Shown piece by piece: positions 8,511-17,773 of a stretch of 38,593 nucleotides of DNA. Made by a program: the position numbers and the translations under genes. Below the pieces are notes generated by a model. The model was not told where the DNA came from and ran no database searches. It saw nothing but the letters and a program-made list of their open reading frames with translations. Source of the stretch: Candidatus Woesearchaeota archaeon (lineage in GTDB: Archaea > Nanobdellota > Nanobdellia > Woesearchaeales > DSVV01); NCBI GenBank assembly GCA_016935125.1, contig JAFGRM010000043.1:1-38593 (forward strand), read 5' to 3'. Position 1 is the stretch's first letter; the number at the start of each line of letters is the position of its first letter.

Positions 8511-9623
8511 TTATTTGCGGAACAGTTCCTGGATATCTTTCTTGAACCGAAGAAAGCTGTCCTCTTCGATCGCCTGCCTCATCCTCTCAATAAACCTCTG
8601 CATGAAGTATATGTTATGGTATGTCGCAAGCCTTTTTCCTACACCTTCCTTGTTCTTCAGAAGATGCCTTATGTATGCCCTGCTGAAGTTCTGGCAAGCA
8701 AAACAGCGGCATCCCTCTTCTATCGGGCCAGTGTCTTCTGAATACCTCTTCTGGCCCAGCCTCAACCTGCCTTTGAATGTAAAGAGCGTGCCGTGCCTTG
8801 CATTCCGTGTCGGAAAAGTGCTGTCAAAGCAATCATAGCCCATGGCAACTGTCTCCAACATATCAGCAGGGTTTCCTACGCCCATAACATAATGCGGCTT
8901 CTCTTTTGGAAGAAGAGCAGAAGTCTTCTGTAAAACATCATACATCGACTCGATCGGCTCGCCTATCGCAAGCCCTCCCTGCGCGATCCCGTCAAACCCA
9001 AGCCTTACCATGAACTCTATGCTCTTTTTTCTCATGTCATAGTCAAGCCCTCCCTGTGCAATGCCAAACAGGAGCTGCTTATCTTTCTGGTCGATCTCAT
9101 CATGATGCACCTTGCATCTCCTTGCCCACGAGTGAGTCCTAAGCGTCTTTGAACGCACTTCTCTTATGCTGTCTCCTGCATGAGGTACATCATCAAGGCA
9201 CATCGCAATATCTGACCCGATTGTGTGCTGAACATCCATTGCTTTTTCTGGTGTTATCTCATATGTGATACCATTGAAAGGTGACCTGAAAAATGCAGCT
9301 TGATGCGTGCTTTTCATTATCATATCGTCATCAAGGGACTGGAACCCGCCGCTGTCAGTGAACACCACTTTATCCCAGTTCATGAGCTTATGGATACCTC
9401 CTGCCCTTGATATCAGGTCAAGACCTGGCTGCCATGAGAGGATAAGTGAGTTTGATATGACAGCTTCTGTGCCAATCTTGCCTAAGTCTTCTGAATCAAG
9501 ACACTTTACGCTGCCTTTTGTAGCAACAGGCATATAGAAAGGGGTCTTTATCCTGCCATGCGATGTCTGAAGCTCGCCTACGCGCGCCCCTGTCCTGCTG
9601 TCCTCAGCTAAAATCTTATACAT
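8511..9623 (-). CDS. tgt: Bacterial-type tRNA-guanine transglycosylase
   Basis: The enzyme exchanges guanine in tRNA for a 7-deazaguanine. At 370 residues it matches the bacterial queuine-type enzyme rather than archaeal archaeosine TGT, which is longer and carries PUA-type C-terminal domains. Visible landmarks: DSGGFQ (Asp90), the substrate loop QGGLAIGEP (215-223), the nucleophile Asp267 in FDSTFPTRNARHG, and the zinc site CRCFAC plus His (Cys305, Cys307, Cys310, His336). Bacterial enzymes act on position 34 of GUN-anticodon tRNAs. No queuosine synthesis genes are nearby, so salvage or an elsewhere-encoded pathway is implied. Transfer from bacteria is likely. A TATA-like box lies 28 nt upstream of the ATG. 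Confidence 0.93.
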   Translation of the reverse strand: MYKILAEDSRTGARVGELQTSHGRIKTPFYMPVATKGSVKCLDSEDLGKIGTEAVISNSLILSWQPGLDLISRAGGIHKLMNWDKVVFTDSGGFQSLDDDMIMKSTHQAAFFRSPFNGITYEITPEKAMDVQHTIGSDIAMCLDDVPHAGDSIREVRSKTLRTHSWARRCKVHHDEIDQKDKQLLFGIAQGGLDYDMRKKSIEFMVRLGFDGIAQGGLAIGEPIESMYDVLQKTSALLPKEKPHYVMGVGNPADMLETVAMGYDCFDSTFPTRNARHGTLFTFKGRLRLGQKRYSEDTGPIEEGCRCFACQNFSRAYIRHLLKNKEGVGKRLATYHNIYFMQRFIERMRQAIEEDSFLRFKKDIQELFRK

Positions 9624-9646
9624 AAGAAAGCGGATAAGCGCACCTG

Positions 9647-9655
9647 ATTTATATT
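9647..9655 (-). promoter_or_regulatory. TATA-like box for tgt
   Basis: Read on the minus strand, AATATAAAT is centred about 28 nt before the tgt ATG at 9623. Confidence 0.5.
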
Positions 9656-9728
9656 TTTCTATTCAGATGCGTTTCTAAAGCTCTTTGCCAATCAACTATA
9701 AGATTTTAAATCTACAATAATTAATCTT

Positions 9729-10562
9729 TCACTTCAATAAGGCCATGCACATTTTCTTATGCCTGCATCCTTTACATTGCATCTTATCATGAGGCCAGAT
9801 CAGGATATTTCCCTGATGCTGCTTTTCAAACAAGAACCTATCATGATATGATCCTACAGCACAGAAGGGAAGCTTTTCAAACAGGATGTCTGGTTTTTTT
9901 GTCCTGCTGTTTAAGATTTCCATTGCCTTTTTTATGTTTTCAACAACAGAACCAAATGGGGGTATGAGTTCATGCCTGTTTTTCATCCTCCCCTGGTCAA
10001 CCAGCCCTGATATCTTGATGCAGCTTGCACCTAAATCGCATAACAATCCAGCAGTCTCTGGCAGATCAACAGTGTTCATGCTTGTAAGGACAATAGTCAC
10101 TGTAAGAGGTATCTCTCTTGCGACCAGGTTCTTGAAGCCTGATATTGTCTGATCAAAACTGCCAGGTGTTTCTGTTATCCTGTCATGGATCTCTTTTCTG
10201 TTGCTGAAAAGAGTGCTCACGACTTCTGCGTTTATTTTCAAGAGCGAATCAGCTATGCATTCTTTTGCATACACCCTTGCATTCGTGTGAATCATACATG
10301 ATATATGCTCTTTTGACAGGTATTCAAGAACTGAAAGCATATTGCTGTTAAGATAAGGCTCTCCGCCATAGATAACTATTCTTTTCCTGCCATCCCTTGT
10401 AAGGTTGCAGATCTCAGCTTTTATCTCAGCCATGCTCTTTGAGATGTCAAGACCTGGCACTTTGTCCTGACAAATTATACAATTATTGTTACATCTGTTT
10501 GTAAGCCAGAGAATGTCATTTGATCTGAAAAAATCATCCTTCATATCCTGTTTATCATGCAT
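9729..10562 (-). CDS. Radical SAM protein with a second C-terminal Cys cluster
   Basis: This 277-residue protein carries CNNNCIIC, the CX3CX2C motif that binds the catalytic [4Fe-4S] cluster and SAM, near residue 25, and GGEP around residue 90. A C-terminal CKGCRHKKMC motif suggests an auxiliary cluster or zinc site, but it is shorter than a standard SPASM domain. The substrate is unknown. It precedes tgt on the same strand by 105 nt, but each gene has its own TATA-like box, so a shared role is not established. The frame opens at a GTG (10571). I prefer the ATG at 10562 because TTTTATATATCTG at about 10581-10592 fits a leaderless start there. Confidence 0.85.
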   Translation of the reverse strand: MHDKQDMKDDFFRSNDILWLTNRCNNNCIICQDKVPGLDISKSMAEIKAEICNLTRDGRKRIVIYGGEPYLNSNMLSVLEYLSKEHISCMIHTNARVYAKECIADSLLKINAEVVSTLFSNRKEIHDRITETPGSFDQTISGFKNLVAREIPLTVTIVLTSMNTVDLPETAGLLCDLGASCIKISGLVDQGRMKNRHELIPPFGSVVENIKKAMEILNSRTKKPDILFEKLPFCAVGSYHDRFLFEKQHQGNILIWPHDKMQCKGCRHKKMCMALLK

Positions 10563-10736
10563 ATCCTGCACATAATTGTTCAGATATATAAAACATACTT
10601 ATGATTTATATGAAACAAATTGATGATTAACATAAAACATACTGACTATCCCCCAGCCGACTGATCATGGTAAATCAATCATGGACAATCAATCCTACAG
10701 AAATACAAAATAGCCATTACACAATTTTCCAAAACC

Positions 10737-10746
10737 TATTTAAATA
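10737..10746 (+). promoter_or_regulatory. TATA-like box for asnS
   Basis: TATTTAAATA is centred 27 nt before the ATG at 10769, consistent with a leaderless mRNA. Confidence 0.6.
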
Positions 10747-10768
10747 ATACAATAAATCCAGATCTTGC

Positions 10769-12070
10769 ATGGCTGAACAATATCTCTCAATAAAAAAAGC
10801 GACTGAAAGGGAAGGAAGCATTGTATCTGTCCGCGGCTGGATACACAGGGAGCGCGGCTCAAAAAAGCTGAGGTTCATAGTCTTAAGGGACGTTACTGGG
10901 ATAATCCAGTGCGTAATCGAAAAGAGCATTGTCGGAGAAGATAAATTTGCTGCGATAGAAAAGCTTCAGGTCGAGGCATCGGTCTCTGTTACAGGAAAGA
11001 TAAAAAAGGACGAGAGGGCGCCTGGCGGATATGAGATATCTGTAACATGCTTTGAGATCATAGGGAACTCTGACACATTTCCAATAACAAAAGACCAGTC
11101 TGCTGAGTTCCTTTCTGACATGAGGCACCTGTGGATAAGGTCAAGAAGGATGCAGGCAATACTCAAGATAAGGTCGACAGTATTCGGAGCCATACATGAT
11201 TATTACAGGAAGCTCGGGTTCTATGAGTTCCAGTCGCCGATATTCCAGGCCACGCAATGTGAAGGCGGATCAGACCTGTTCGAGGTCAAATACTTTGACA
11301 GGATAACATACCTTGCGCAGACCTGGCAGCTCTATGCAGAAGCAGGGATATTCTCTCTTGAGAAGATATACTGCATAGCACCGTCGTTTAGGGCAGAGAG
11401 ATCCAGGACAACAAGGCACCTTACTGAATACTGGCATGCTGAGATGGAGGCTGCCTGGTTCAGTTTTGAGGATATGATCGATAACGGTGAAGGCCTGATC
11501 AAACATATTGTAAAGGCTGTGCTCGACAATAACAGCGAAGAGCTTGATCTCCTTGAGAGGGACACAGGCAAGCTTACGCCCACGATCGAAAAGCCATTTG
11601 TCAGGATGAGATATGACGATGCAATAAATATTCTCAATGAGAGATGCGATATGAAGATAAAATGGGGCAAGGACCTGAGGACAATAGAAGAGGACAAGCT
11701 CACAAGGCTCTATGACGTGCCGATCATAGTCACGCATTACCCTAAATCTGTCAAGGCGTTCTATATGCAGGAGGATTCCAAAAACCCGGATGTTGTACTT
11801 GGCTGCGATTTTCTCGCTCCAGAAGGATACGGCGAGATCATAGGCGGCTCGCAGAGGGAAGCTGACAACTCAAGCATCATCCGAAGGCTAAAAGAGCAGG
11901 GAGAAGACCCAAAAAACTATGAGTATTACCTTGACACAAGGCGATACGGCTCAGTCCCTCATTCTGGATTCGGCTGCGGTGTTGAGCGAGTCATAACCTG
12001 GATATGCGGAATCGACAATATCCGTGATTCAATACCTTTCCCAAGGACAATGCTTAGGACCAGGCCATAA
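10769..12070 (+). CDS. asnS: Asparaginyl-tRNA synthetase
   Basis: This class IIb synthetase attaches Asn to tRNA-Asn in the cytoplasm. The 433-residue protein has an N-terminal OB-fold anticodon-binding domain (about 15-105, VRGWIHRERGSKKLRF), then the catalytic core: CEGGSDLFEV, class II motif 2 FRAERSRTTRHLTEYWHAEME, and motif 3 GFGCGVERV followed by ICGIDNIRDSIPFPR. These features point to AsnRS rather than AspRS. Length is normal for the archaeal/bacterial enzyme. It is a single-gene unit facing away from the radical SAM gene and converging with the 866-residue secreted protein. Confidence 0.95.
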   Translation: MAEQYLSIKKATEREGSIVSVRGWIHRERGSKKLRFIVLRDVTGIIQCVIEKSIVGEDKFAAIEKLQVEASVSVTGKIKKDERAPGGYEISVTCFEIIGNSDTFPITKDQSAEFLSDMRHLWIRSRRMQAILKIRSTVFGAIHDYYRKLGFYEFQSPIFQATQCEGGSDLFEVKYFDRITYLAQTWQLYAEAGIFSLEKIYCIAPSFRAERSRTTRHLTEYWHAEMEAAWFSFEDMIDNGEGLIKHIVKAVLDNNSEELDLLERDTGKLTPTIEKPFVRMRYDDAINILNERCDMKIKWGKDLRTIEEDKLTRLYDVPIIVTHYPKSVKAFYMQEDSKNPDVVLGCDFLAPEGYGEIIGGSQREADNSSIIRRLKEQGEDPKNYEYYLDTRRYGSVPHSGFGCGVERVITWICGIDNIRDSIPFPRTMLRTRP

Positions 12071-12223
12071 ACCACAAAACCGGCCAGATGCAGTAAAAAA
12101 GAGAATAAGAACATATCTTTTTCCATGCACCTGTAACATCACTAGACTTCTATTGGCATACAGGCAATAAATGCCCTATAACATATACTGCAACAGTTGC
12201 CGCTGTATACATGTCCTGTCCAC

Positions 12224-14824
12224 CTATATCGTAAGGACAAAGTTTGTATTGGTATTGTTGCTCTTGTCCTTGCACGCAAAATAGAGCTCGCTTGGCCCTG
12301 AACTAACATTTACTTCAGCAGAGCATGGGTAAGAGCCAAGCGGGTAGCCGACATTATAGATCACGTCTGACTCAGCTGCTGAACAGTTGATCTCAAGCAT
12401 GTCATCGTATACAACATTAGAAAATGCATATCTGCATGAGCTGAATGGCTCATTAACAAGTATCCCGAACGTGTTTAGATTATCCCTAAGGATCATAGGA
12501 GGCTTTATGATATCAAGGATCTCTGGTGGGATATTGTCAGATGCTGGCGCATCCATATTGAATATGAGGATAGACTCCTCATCATTAGAGAAGCCTGAAC
12601 TGTCATAACACTTGACAAAGACCAGGAGATAGTCCATGGCAGTAAAGTTTACCGAAGGAAGCCTCATCGTCACATCGTATTCTGTCTTATAGCTGTAATC
12701 ATTCAACATTATCTCAGGCAGGGATATTGGCAGTGATGTCCCGCCTGTGCCATATCCAGGAGGATACATGCTGAGCTTGCATCTTGTCGGCTTGCTTGTC
12801 TCGATGACAAAACTTATCGGCTGATATGGATGGAGCCTGGGCGTGATGTTGTATTCTGTCCCTCCGTAATAATCATTGTAGCCTTCTATATAATCATAAC
12901 CGCTCTGGATCTCTTTGAGGTATACCTCTGGCAGGTCAAAAGCGCTGATGCTATCCAGAGTGCATTCCCCATCTGAATAGACGCAATTCCTCCCAAGGCT
13001 CCTGCATTTGTATTCTGTACATGGATGGACAAGCGATGCACTGCAAAGACTGCACATGTTCACTGTCGGTGCAAGCCATTGGTCGCATATCGCATCGCCT
13101 GAGCCTGCGCCATGAGGGATATTTGCTGAGCTCTCTATGTTGGTATTTGTGATGTCAGCATGCAGGACAAACTCATCTCCTCTTTTTACATAACCATCAT
13201 CCCAGTATGCCCAAAACTCTGGAGTGATGTCCTGGTTATAATAGCCTAGTGTTGTCAGCTCATCAGCTATATTCCTATAATTGCCGCAATCACCGCTTCT
13301 CTGGCAATAGAGCAACGCAGAATGCCCCCAACTTACCGGGAAATTATTGCCATAAAAGTCCTTGGTCATGCTTGCGACATTGCATATATCTTTAGCATCA
13401 TCCTCCCAGAACTTGAATCCAGGAGAGACTGTAGGATGGCATTTCATCTCTGTCCAGATATAGTCTGCCCATGAGCAGTCGCGGACAAGGGTATCCTCGC
13501 AGTCACTCTGTGTGGTCTGTTCATTGCAGTCATACCACCGGTTCAGCCTGCAGCCTGACACCCTGTAGTATTTCCCGAACTCTTCAGCTGAATCCTCTGC
13601 ACACAGCTCTTCACGATAATCACGGCACTCTTCAACGTATTCTACCCCATTTATGCAAGAATGGAGATAATGCCTTGAGCCCACATAATCCTTGCCGTTG
13701 CCGACCATGCTCTCATAACTGCACCACGAATCTCCGTGCTTTCTCGAGCCGCCTGTGTAATTGTTGTCTACATAATCATAGACATTGCTGCAGTCCAGGT
13801 TTATGCAATGCGCATTCAGGCATCTCAGGTCATCCTTATGGAACACACCGCCCATTGCCAGGCAATCGTTTTCAGTTGTCAGCTGGCAGTTATAGTTGTT
13901 CTCACAGCAGCCTTCAACAGTCGGCTCGATGTATTTTTCGCATGTGCAGGCTGCAGAATCAACGTATCTGTTCGGGCTTTTGCACAAGGACTTCTCAACA
14001 TTCTTGAAGCACAGCCCGTCTTCTCTGATACAGCAGCCGCCCTGCTTGTACCTGATAACCTCTTTTCCGACTGTATCTACACCCTTGATCGCAAAATTGA
14101 AAACAAGCATCCTCCTGAAATCAGGAAGGTAGTGCTTCAGCTCGTAGATCGTGTCAGGGTAGGGCTTATGCTTCTCGACCATTATGCAGCCGCCCTGCTC
14201 AAGCATGAAATCCTCCTTGTTGAAGTAGCCATCTGAGGCTTCAGCATTGACAATGTCAATGGACGCGGCATAGAGCCTTCCGAGAGGGATTGCGATGCTC
14301 GCTGAAAAATCCTTGACATTCTTGACAGATTCTCCGCGTTCAAGCCCTATAGGGTAACTTAGCCTTATAAACACAGAATTGTTGCCAACTGTAAAATCCG
14401 CCTCTGGCTCGCCCTTTGTCACCTTAAAGCCCTGCTCCTGGTATGGGTCCAGGTTGGTACACAGCTTTATCCTCTCTTCAAATTCCTCTTCTAGCTCAGC
14501 CTCGATCTCATCCCTTGACAGCATGTTGTTGCGGTAACCAAAACCACTCTCATAATAGGCTAATATGTTCAGCCGGGTATTATCATAAGAAACATTTGAG
14601 TCTGGCTTAAGGCTTCCGCCTTTCTCTGCTATCTCAAAGATAAGCGGCTCTGCAACCTGGGTTATGCATGTCTGCACAAAATCTGTTATTGTGTCCGCAC
14701 CTTCAACATCAGAAGGGATATCAGTGTCCTGCGTGCTTGTGAACAGGTAATAGCCAAATGCAACTGCAGCAATAAGGGCTATCCCTAATACGATAAACAA
14801 AGTAATCTGACCCCTTTTTGACAT
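12224..14824 (-). CDS. Large Cys-rich secreted protein with KRGQ class III signal
   Basis: This 866-residue protein begins MSKRGQITLFIVLGIALI: a short basic head, KRGQ and one hydrophobic helix (about 7-28), typical of archaeal type IV pilin-like class III signals cut after Gly5. The ectodomain has a Glu-rich helical region (about 95-125), a long Cys-rich middle (about 210-630, many paired Cys such as GGCC and GCCENNYNC), and C-terminal Ig-like segments with the same SSCRYAFS style as the giant surface protein at 403-5082. Disulfides imply folding outside the cell. It could be a minor pilin or adhesin. No assembly ATPase is present in this window. Confidence 0.85.
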   Translation of the reverse strand: MSKRGQITLFIVLGIALIAAVAFGYYLFTSTQDTDIPSDVEGADTITDFVQTCITQVAEPLIFEIAEKGGSLKPDSNVSYDNTRLNILAYYESGFGYRNNMLSRDEIEAELEEEFEERIKLCTNLDPYQEQGFKVTKGEPEADFTVGNNSVFIRLSYPIGLERGESVKNVKDFSASIAIPLGRLYAASIDIVNAEASDGYFNKEDFMLEQGGCIMVEKHKPYPDTIYELKHYLPDFRRMLVFNFAIKGVDTVGKEVIRYKQGGCCIREDGLCFKNVEKSLCKSPNRYVDSAACTCEKYIEPTVEGCCENNYNCQLTTENDCLAMGGVFHKDDLRCLNAHCINLDCSNVYDYVDNNYTGGSRKHGDSWCSYESMVGNGKDYVGSRHYLHSCINGVEYVEECRDYREELCAEDSAEEFGKYYRVSGCRLNRWYDCNEQTTQSDCEDTLVRDCSWADYIWTEMKCHPTVSPGFKFWEDDAKDICNVASMTKDFYGNNFPVSWGHSALLYCQRSGDCGNYRNIADELTTLGYYNQDITPEFWAYWDDGYVKRGDEFVLHADITNTNIESSANIPHGAGSGDAICDQWLAPTVNMCSLCSASLVHPCTEYKCRSLGRNCVYSDGECTLDSISAFDLPEVYLKEIQSGYDYIEGYNDYYGGTEYNITPRLHPYQPISFVIETSKPTRCKLSMYPPGYGTGGTSLPISLPEIMLNDYSYKTEYDVTMRLPSVNFTAMDYLLVFVKCYDSSGFSNDEESILIFNMDAPASDNIPPEILDIIKPPMILRDNLNTFGILVNEPFSSCRYAFSNVVYDDMLEINCSAAESDVIYNVGYPLGSYPCSAEVNVSSGPSELYFACKDKSNNTNTNFVLTI

Positions 14825-14961
14825 TCTGCAGATAATTTTAGCTATTATCCTATTTAAAGCTATCTAAAAGAGGATGATGCCCTCTTAAAAGAATATGAAG
14901 CTCCCTTAAAAGAGGATGAAGCAAGCTGGCATATGATAAAGCCACAACCTGCAGCAGAAAA

Positions 14962-14999
14962 AGCATGACCGATAATTTTAAGCATGACCGATAATTTTA
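14962..14999. repeat. Two tandem 19-bp repeats upstream of the first lipoprotein
   Basis: AGCATGACCGATAATTTTA occurs at 14962-14980 and again at 14981-14999. The second copy merges with the promoter of the lipoprotein gene. A third related copy lies upstream of the paralogue near 15530. Confidence 0.85.
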
Positions 15000-15016
15000 A
15001 ATATCTGTTGTCACAA
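14985..15016 (+). promoter_or_regulatory. Duplicated promoter block, copy 1
   Basis: This 32-bp block recurs without change at 15530-15561 before the paralogous gene. It holds TTTTAAATAT (14995-15004), a TATA-like box. The expected transcription start is near 15026, so the in-frame ATG at 14984 cannot be the translation start. Confidence 0.6.
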
Positions 15017-15091
15017 GAAGATAGATATGAAGATAGGTATAAAAAAGAAAATGACAGATATGAGTATGAAAAAAATATGATGGATATGGAT

Positions 15092-15418
15092 ATGAAAAAG
15101 AAAATGGTGGATATGAAAAATACAAAGAGAACATATGTTCTGGCAACGCTTGCCATTCTTACTGCTGTTCTTATCATCTCTACTGCATGTGATGACGAAA
15201 AACAAAGGATAGACCAAAATAATAACGATCAGCTCGAGACAAGTGCCAGGATAGAGATGGAAGAAAGCCTCAGGAAGGATAATTACACATACCAATCATG
15301 CATCGACTATGGTGGTGTGTGGGATGAAGCCACATTACGTTGCGAATTTGAGACAAATACAACCACTGCAAGTAATGAAATGTTTTATGGCGGCGGTGAT
15401 GGATATGGTGACAATTAG
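15092..15418 (+). CDS. Small lipoprotein, shorter paralogue
   Basis: The protein is about 108 residues. Its signal peptide KNTKRTYVLATLAILTAVL is followed by the lipobox ISTAC, so the mature N-terminal Cys would carry lipid and anchor the protein to the outside of the membrane. After DDEKQRIDQNN comes a charged region and SCIDYGGVWDEATLRC, matching SCLDMGGVWNPNATPHC in the paralogue 0.2 kb downstream. The C-terminus is Thr/Gly-rich. The frame is open from 14984, but that start lies within the promoter. Several in-frame ATGs (15077-15113) are possible; 15092 aligns with the preferred start of the paralogue. Function unknown. Confidence 0.7.
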   Translation: MKKKMVDMKNTKRTYVLATLAILTAVLIISTACDDEKQRIDQNNNDQLETSARIEMEESLRKDNYTYQSCIDYGGVWDEATLRCEFETNTTTASNEMFYGGGDGYGDN

Positions 15419-15529
15419 TGATTCCTCTTGAGAAGAAGGAGAAGGTAGTTCAGGTGAAGGTGGTGTCAGCTGTTAGGCTCTCAGCCAAATTACTCTTGCC
15501 CGAACTCAAGATTTCAAAAGTTTCCTAAA

Positions 15530-15561
15530 TGACCGATAATTTTAAATATCTGTTGTCACAA
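15530..15561 (+). promoter_or_regulatory. Duplicated promoter block, copy 2
   Basis: Identical to 14985-15016, with the TATA-like TTTTAAATAT at 15540-15549. The duplication of both promoter and leader indicates that the whole gene was copied in tandem. Confidence 0.6.
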
Positions 15562-15618
15562 AAGATAGATATCAAAACAGATATAAAAGGTATGAAAAAA
15601 AATAAGGTGGATATGAAT

Positions 15619-16506
15619 ATGAAAAAGAACATGGCAGATATGAAAAATACAAAGAGAACATATGTTCTGGCAATGGCTGTTATGGTTGCCGCCCTTCTAA
15701 TAATAACTACAGGATGCGATGAAGAGAAGGAAAAGATAGATGCAGACAACAACAAGCAGCTGAATACAGATTCTCAAAACGAACTATTCAGTGCCCTTAG
15801 GGAGGCTGAAACTACTGCATTATCACAGGAATCATGCCTTGATATGGGGGGGGTATGGAATCCAAACGCTACCCCTCACTGCGATGTCCAGTCAAATATA
15901 GAAACTGGCTTGAGCTGCTCTTATGTGGAATCTCCACAGCCAGAATACTGCTACAGGGCATACTCTGGCGAAGCTATCCAGTGCTTTTACAAGGGAAAAA
16001 CTGATTCAGACAACCTCTGCAGAAATGGTTACATATGCGGCCCAGGCAAGATGATGAGCATGAAGATCGCAAAAACAGAGGATGAAGAAGAATACACTTA
16101 CCCTGGCGGATCTCAATCCAACACATTTGACCCGGAGTATTATCAGGTCTGCCAGGCACAGATGGGCGGCTGCCAGGGGCTCTCACATGCTGAATGCGAA
16201 GAGTCGATAGAATGCTTCCTAGAGATCATACAAGAAGGCGACCAGAAGTATTATACATGCAAGCCTGAGACAATAAACGACGGCTGCCACCACATAAGCA
16301 AGGCAGCATGCGAAGAGTCGACAGAATGCTTCCTGGAGATGATAGAGCTAGATGGAAAAGCCTCTTTCACATGCAAGCCTGAGACAATAAACGACGGCTG
16401 CCACCATATGGGCAAGGCAGCATGCGAAGCCTCAGAAAACTGCTCTATCGAAAGGACAGTTAACACAGAAAAAGGCGAAATCAAGGAAAAGTGCGTGCCT
16501 AACTAA
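15619..16506 (+). CDS. Cys-rich lipoprotein with repeated C-terminal modules
   Basis: This is the longer paralogue of the 15092 gene, about 295 residues. The signal peptide (MKNTKRTYVLAMAVMVAALL) ends in the lipobox ITTGC, predicting a lipid-anchored extracellular protein. A Cys-rich middle is followed by three modules of about 38-40 residues of the form GC-x-(H/S)-x6-(A/E)C-E-x4-C, the last two introduced by TCKPETINDGCHH. The repeat is also nearly identical in DNA (about 16250-16320 and 16370-16430), so expansion is recent. AAGGTGG at 15604-15610 lies 8 nt before the ATG at 15619; ATG 15613 is an alternative. Function unknown. Confidence 0.78.
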   Translation: MKKNMADMKNTKRTYVLAMAVMVAALLIITTGCDEEKEKIDADNNKQLNTDSQNELFSALREAETTALSQESCLDMGGVWNPNATPHCDVQSNIETGLSCSYVESPQPEYCYRAYSGEAIQCFYKGKTDSDNLCRNGYICGPGKMMSMKIAKTEDEEEYTYPGGSQSNTFDPEYYQVCQAQMGGCQGLSHAECEESIECFLEIIQEGDQKYYTCKPETINDGCHHISKAACEESTECFLEMIELDGKASFTCKPETINDGCHHMGKAACEASENCSIERTVNTEKGEIKEKCVPN

Positions 16507-16549
16507 GAACTACTAAGAACTGTAACTGTTGATAGTCTCAGCATCACAG

Positions 16550-17773
16550 TCAACTAAGACCATAGTAATCGTCAAGCACTAGAACATCTATATCTTCTGT
16601 TTCCTTTGCTATATACAGCTTTCCTTCGCCTATCTCAGTTATCTTCTCAGCAAGCTCTGCGCCCTTGTTGTCCAGGTTTATACCTATGAGCGATATTGTT
16701 ATCCCTGCTGCCTTTGCGACTGATGCTGCCTTAAGGGTGTCCTCCTGTGGATTCTCACCGACTGTTGGCAGCGCATCTGTAAGAAGTATCAGGTGTTTTG
16801 CTGAATCATCATCTGGGAATAGCTCGATGGAGCTCTTGATCGTCGCTGCGATATCTGTCTCGTTTGATGCACGTATCCTGGATATCTCAGAGAGAAGCAT
16901 CGGAAAATCAGCTGACGGCATGATCCTTGTCCTGACATCCTTGCCGAACACGATAAGCCCTACCTTGTCCTTTTCCTCTATCGCCTTAAACGCAAGAGCG
17001 ACACCTGCTCTCTTGCAGTTCTCGATCTTTTTCCCTTTCATAGAGCCAGATGAATCAACTGCATATATAACATTGACCCTGCCTTTTGACATATGGGTAT
17101 AAGACCTAAAGTCTATCGCTGATGCCTTGCCGTGCCCCCTGCGAAGCGCTGTCTTAATAGTCATCCTCACTGCAAAATCCCTGTATGAATCATCTTTCTT
17201 GTATGGCCTTATCTCCTGCTTTTCTCCATACGAGTTCTTCTTCTTATGCAACTTCTCTCCAATAAGGCCTTTTGGGGCAAGCCTGTTAAGCTCTTCAGAA
17301 TAAAGCACGATCGATGCCAGCTCATAGCCCTTCTCTGTCAAAGACATGCTCTTGTCGATGAGCTTCCTCTCTTTCATGCCCTCTATGCGCTCTGCAATCC
17401 TCTTCTTCAGCTCGCGCTGGAACTCAGGGATGCTAACATTCTTTTCAATATAATCAGGGTCATAACCAAAAAGCGCCCGGATGATCTTTTCGCCGTATAT
17501 ATGCTTTGCCATAGAATAATCCTTGACAAGCTTTTCAAACATCATGTCTGGCGTAAAAGAGCTGAACCCTGAATTGATCGCATCGTTTAATAGCTTTCCG
17601 TCATCTATAGTCTGCTTGTCGTTTTCCAGAACTGAATTCATAAGCTTGTCCTGCTCAGATTGCTTGTCAAGCTTGCCTGTAAGCTCTTCAGCTGAAGAGA
17701 GCTTCTCCTTTTTTAGGTCTAGCTTTTCTTGGGATAGATCCCTGCTACCGGCAACCACCCTGCTCCTCATCAT
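16550..17773 (-). CDS. VWA-domain protein, partner of the AAA ATPase
   Basis: The roughly 407-residue cytoplasmic protein has a charged helical N-terminal half and a C-terminal von Willebrand A domain. The metal-ion-dependent adhesion site is intact: DSSGS in VIYAVDSSGSMKGKK, Thr in ASNETDIAATI, and Asp in LILLTDALPT. It overlaps the upstream ATPase gene by 29 nt, so the two are co-translated. In MoxR/VWA and ChlI/ChlD-type pairs the ATPase remodels or loads metal with the VWA protein as adaptor; the client here is unknown. Start choice: the frame opens at a TTG (17779), and I prefer the ATG ATG at 17773/17770. Confidence 0.88.
   Translation of the reverse strand: MMRSRVVAGSRDLSQEKLDLKKEKLSSAEELTGKLDKQSEQDKLMNSVLENDKQTIDDGKLLNDAINSGFSSFTPDMMFEKLVKDYSMAKHIYGEKIIRALFGYDPDYIEKNVSIPEFQRELKKRIAERIEGMKERKLIDKSMSLTEKGYELASIVLYSEELNRLAPKGLIGEKLHKKKNSYGEKQEIRPYKKDDSYRDFAVRMTIKTALRRGHGKASAIDFRSYTHMSKGRVNVIYAVDSSGSMKGKKIENCKRAGVALAFKAIEEKDKVGLIVFGKDVRTRIMPSADFPMLLSEISRIRASNETDIAATIKSSIELFPDDDSAKHLILLTDALPTVGENPQEDTLKAASVAKAAGITISLIGINLDNKGAELAEKITEIGEGKLYIAKETEDIDVLVLDDYYGLS

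Noticed and set aside
13471-14236. Plus-strand frames of 166-178 residues inside the 866-residue gene
   Set aside because: They are shadows on the opposite strand of a gene with a clear signal peptide and Cys-rich domains.
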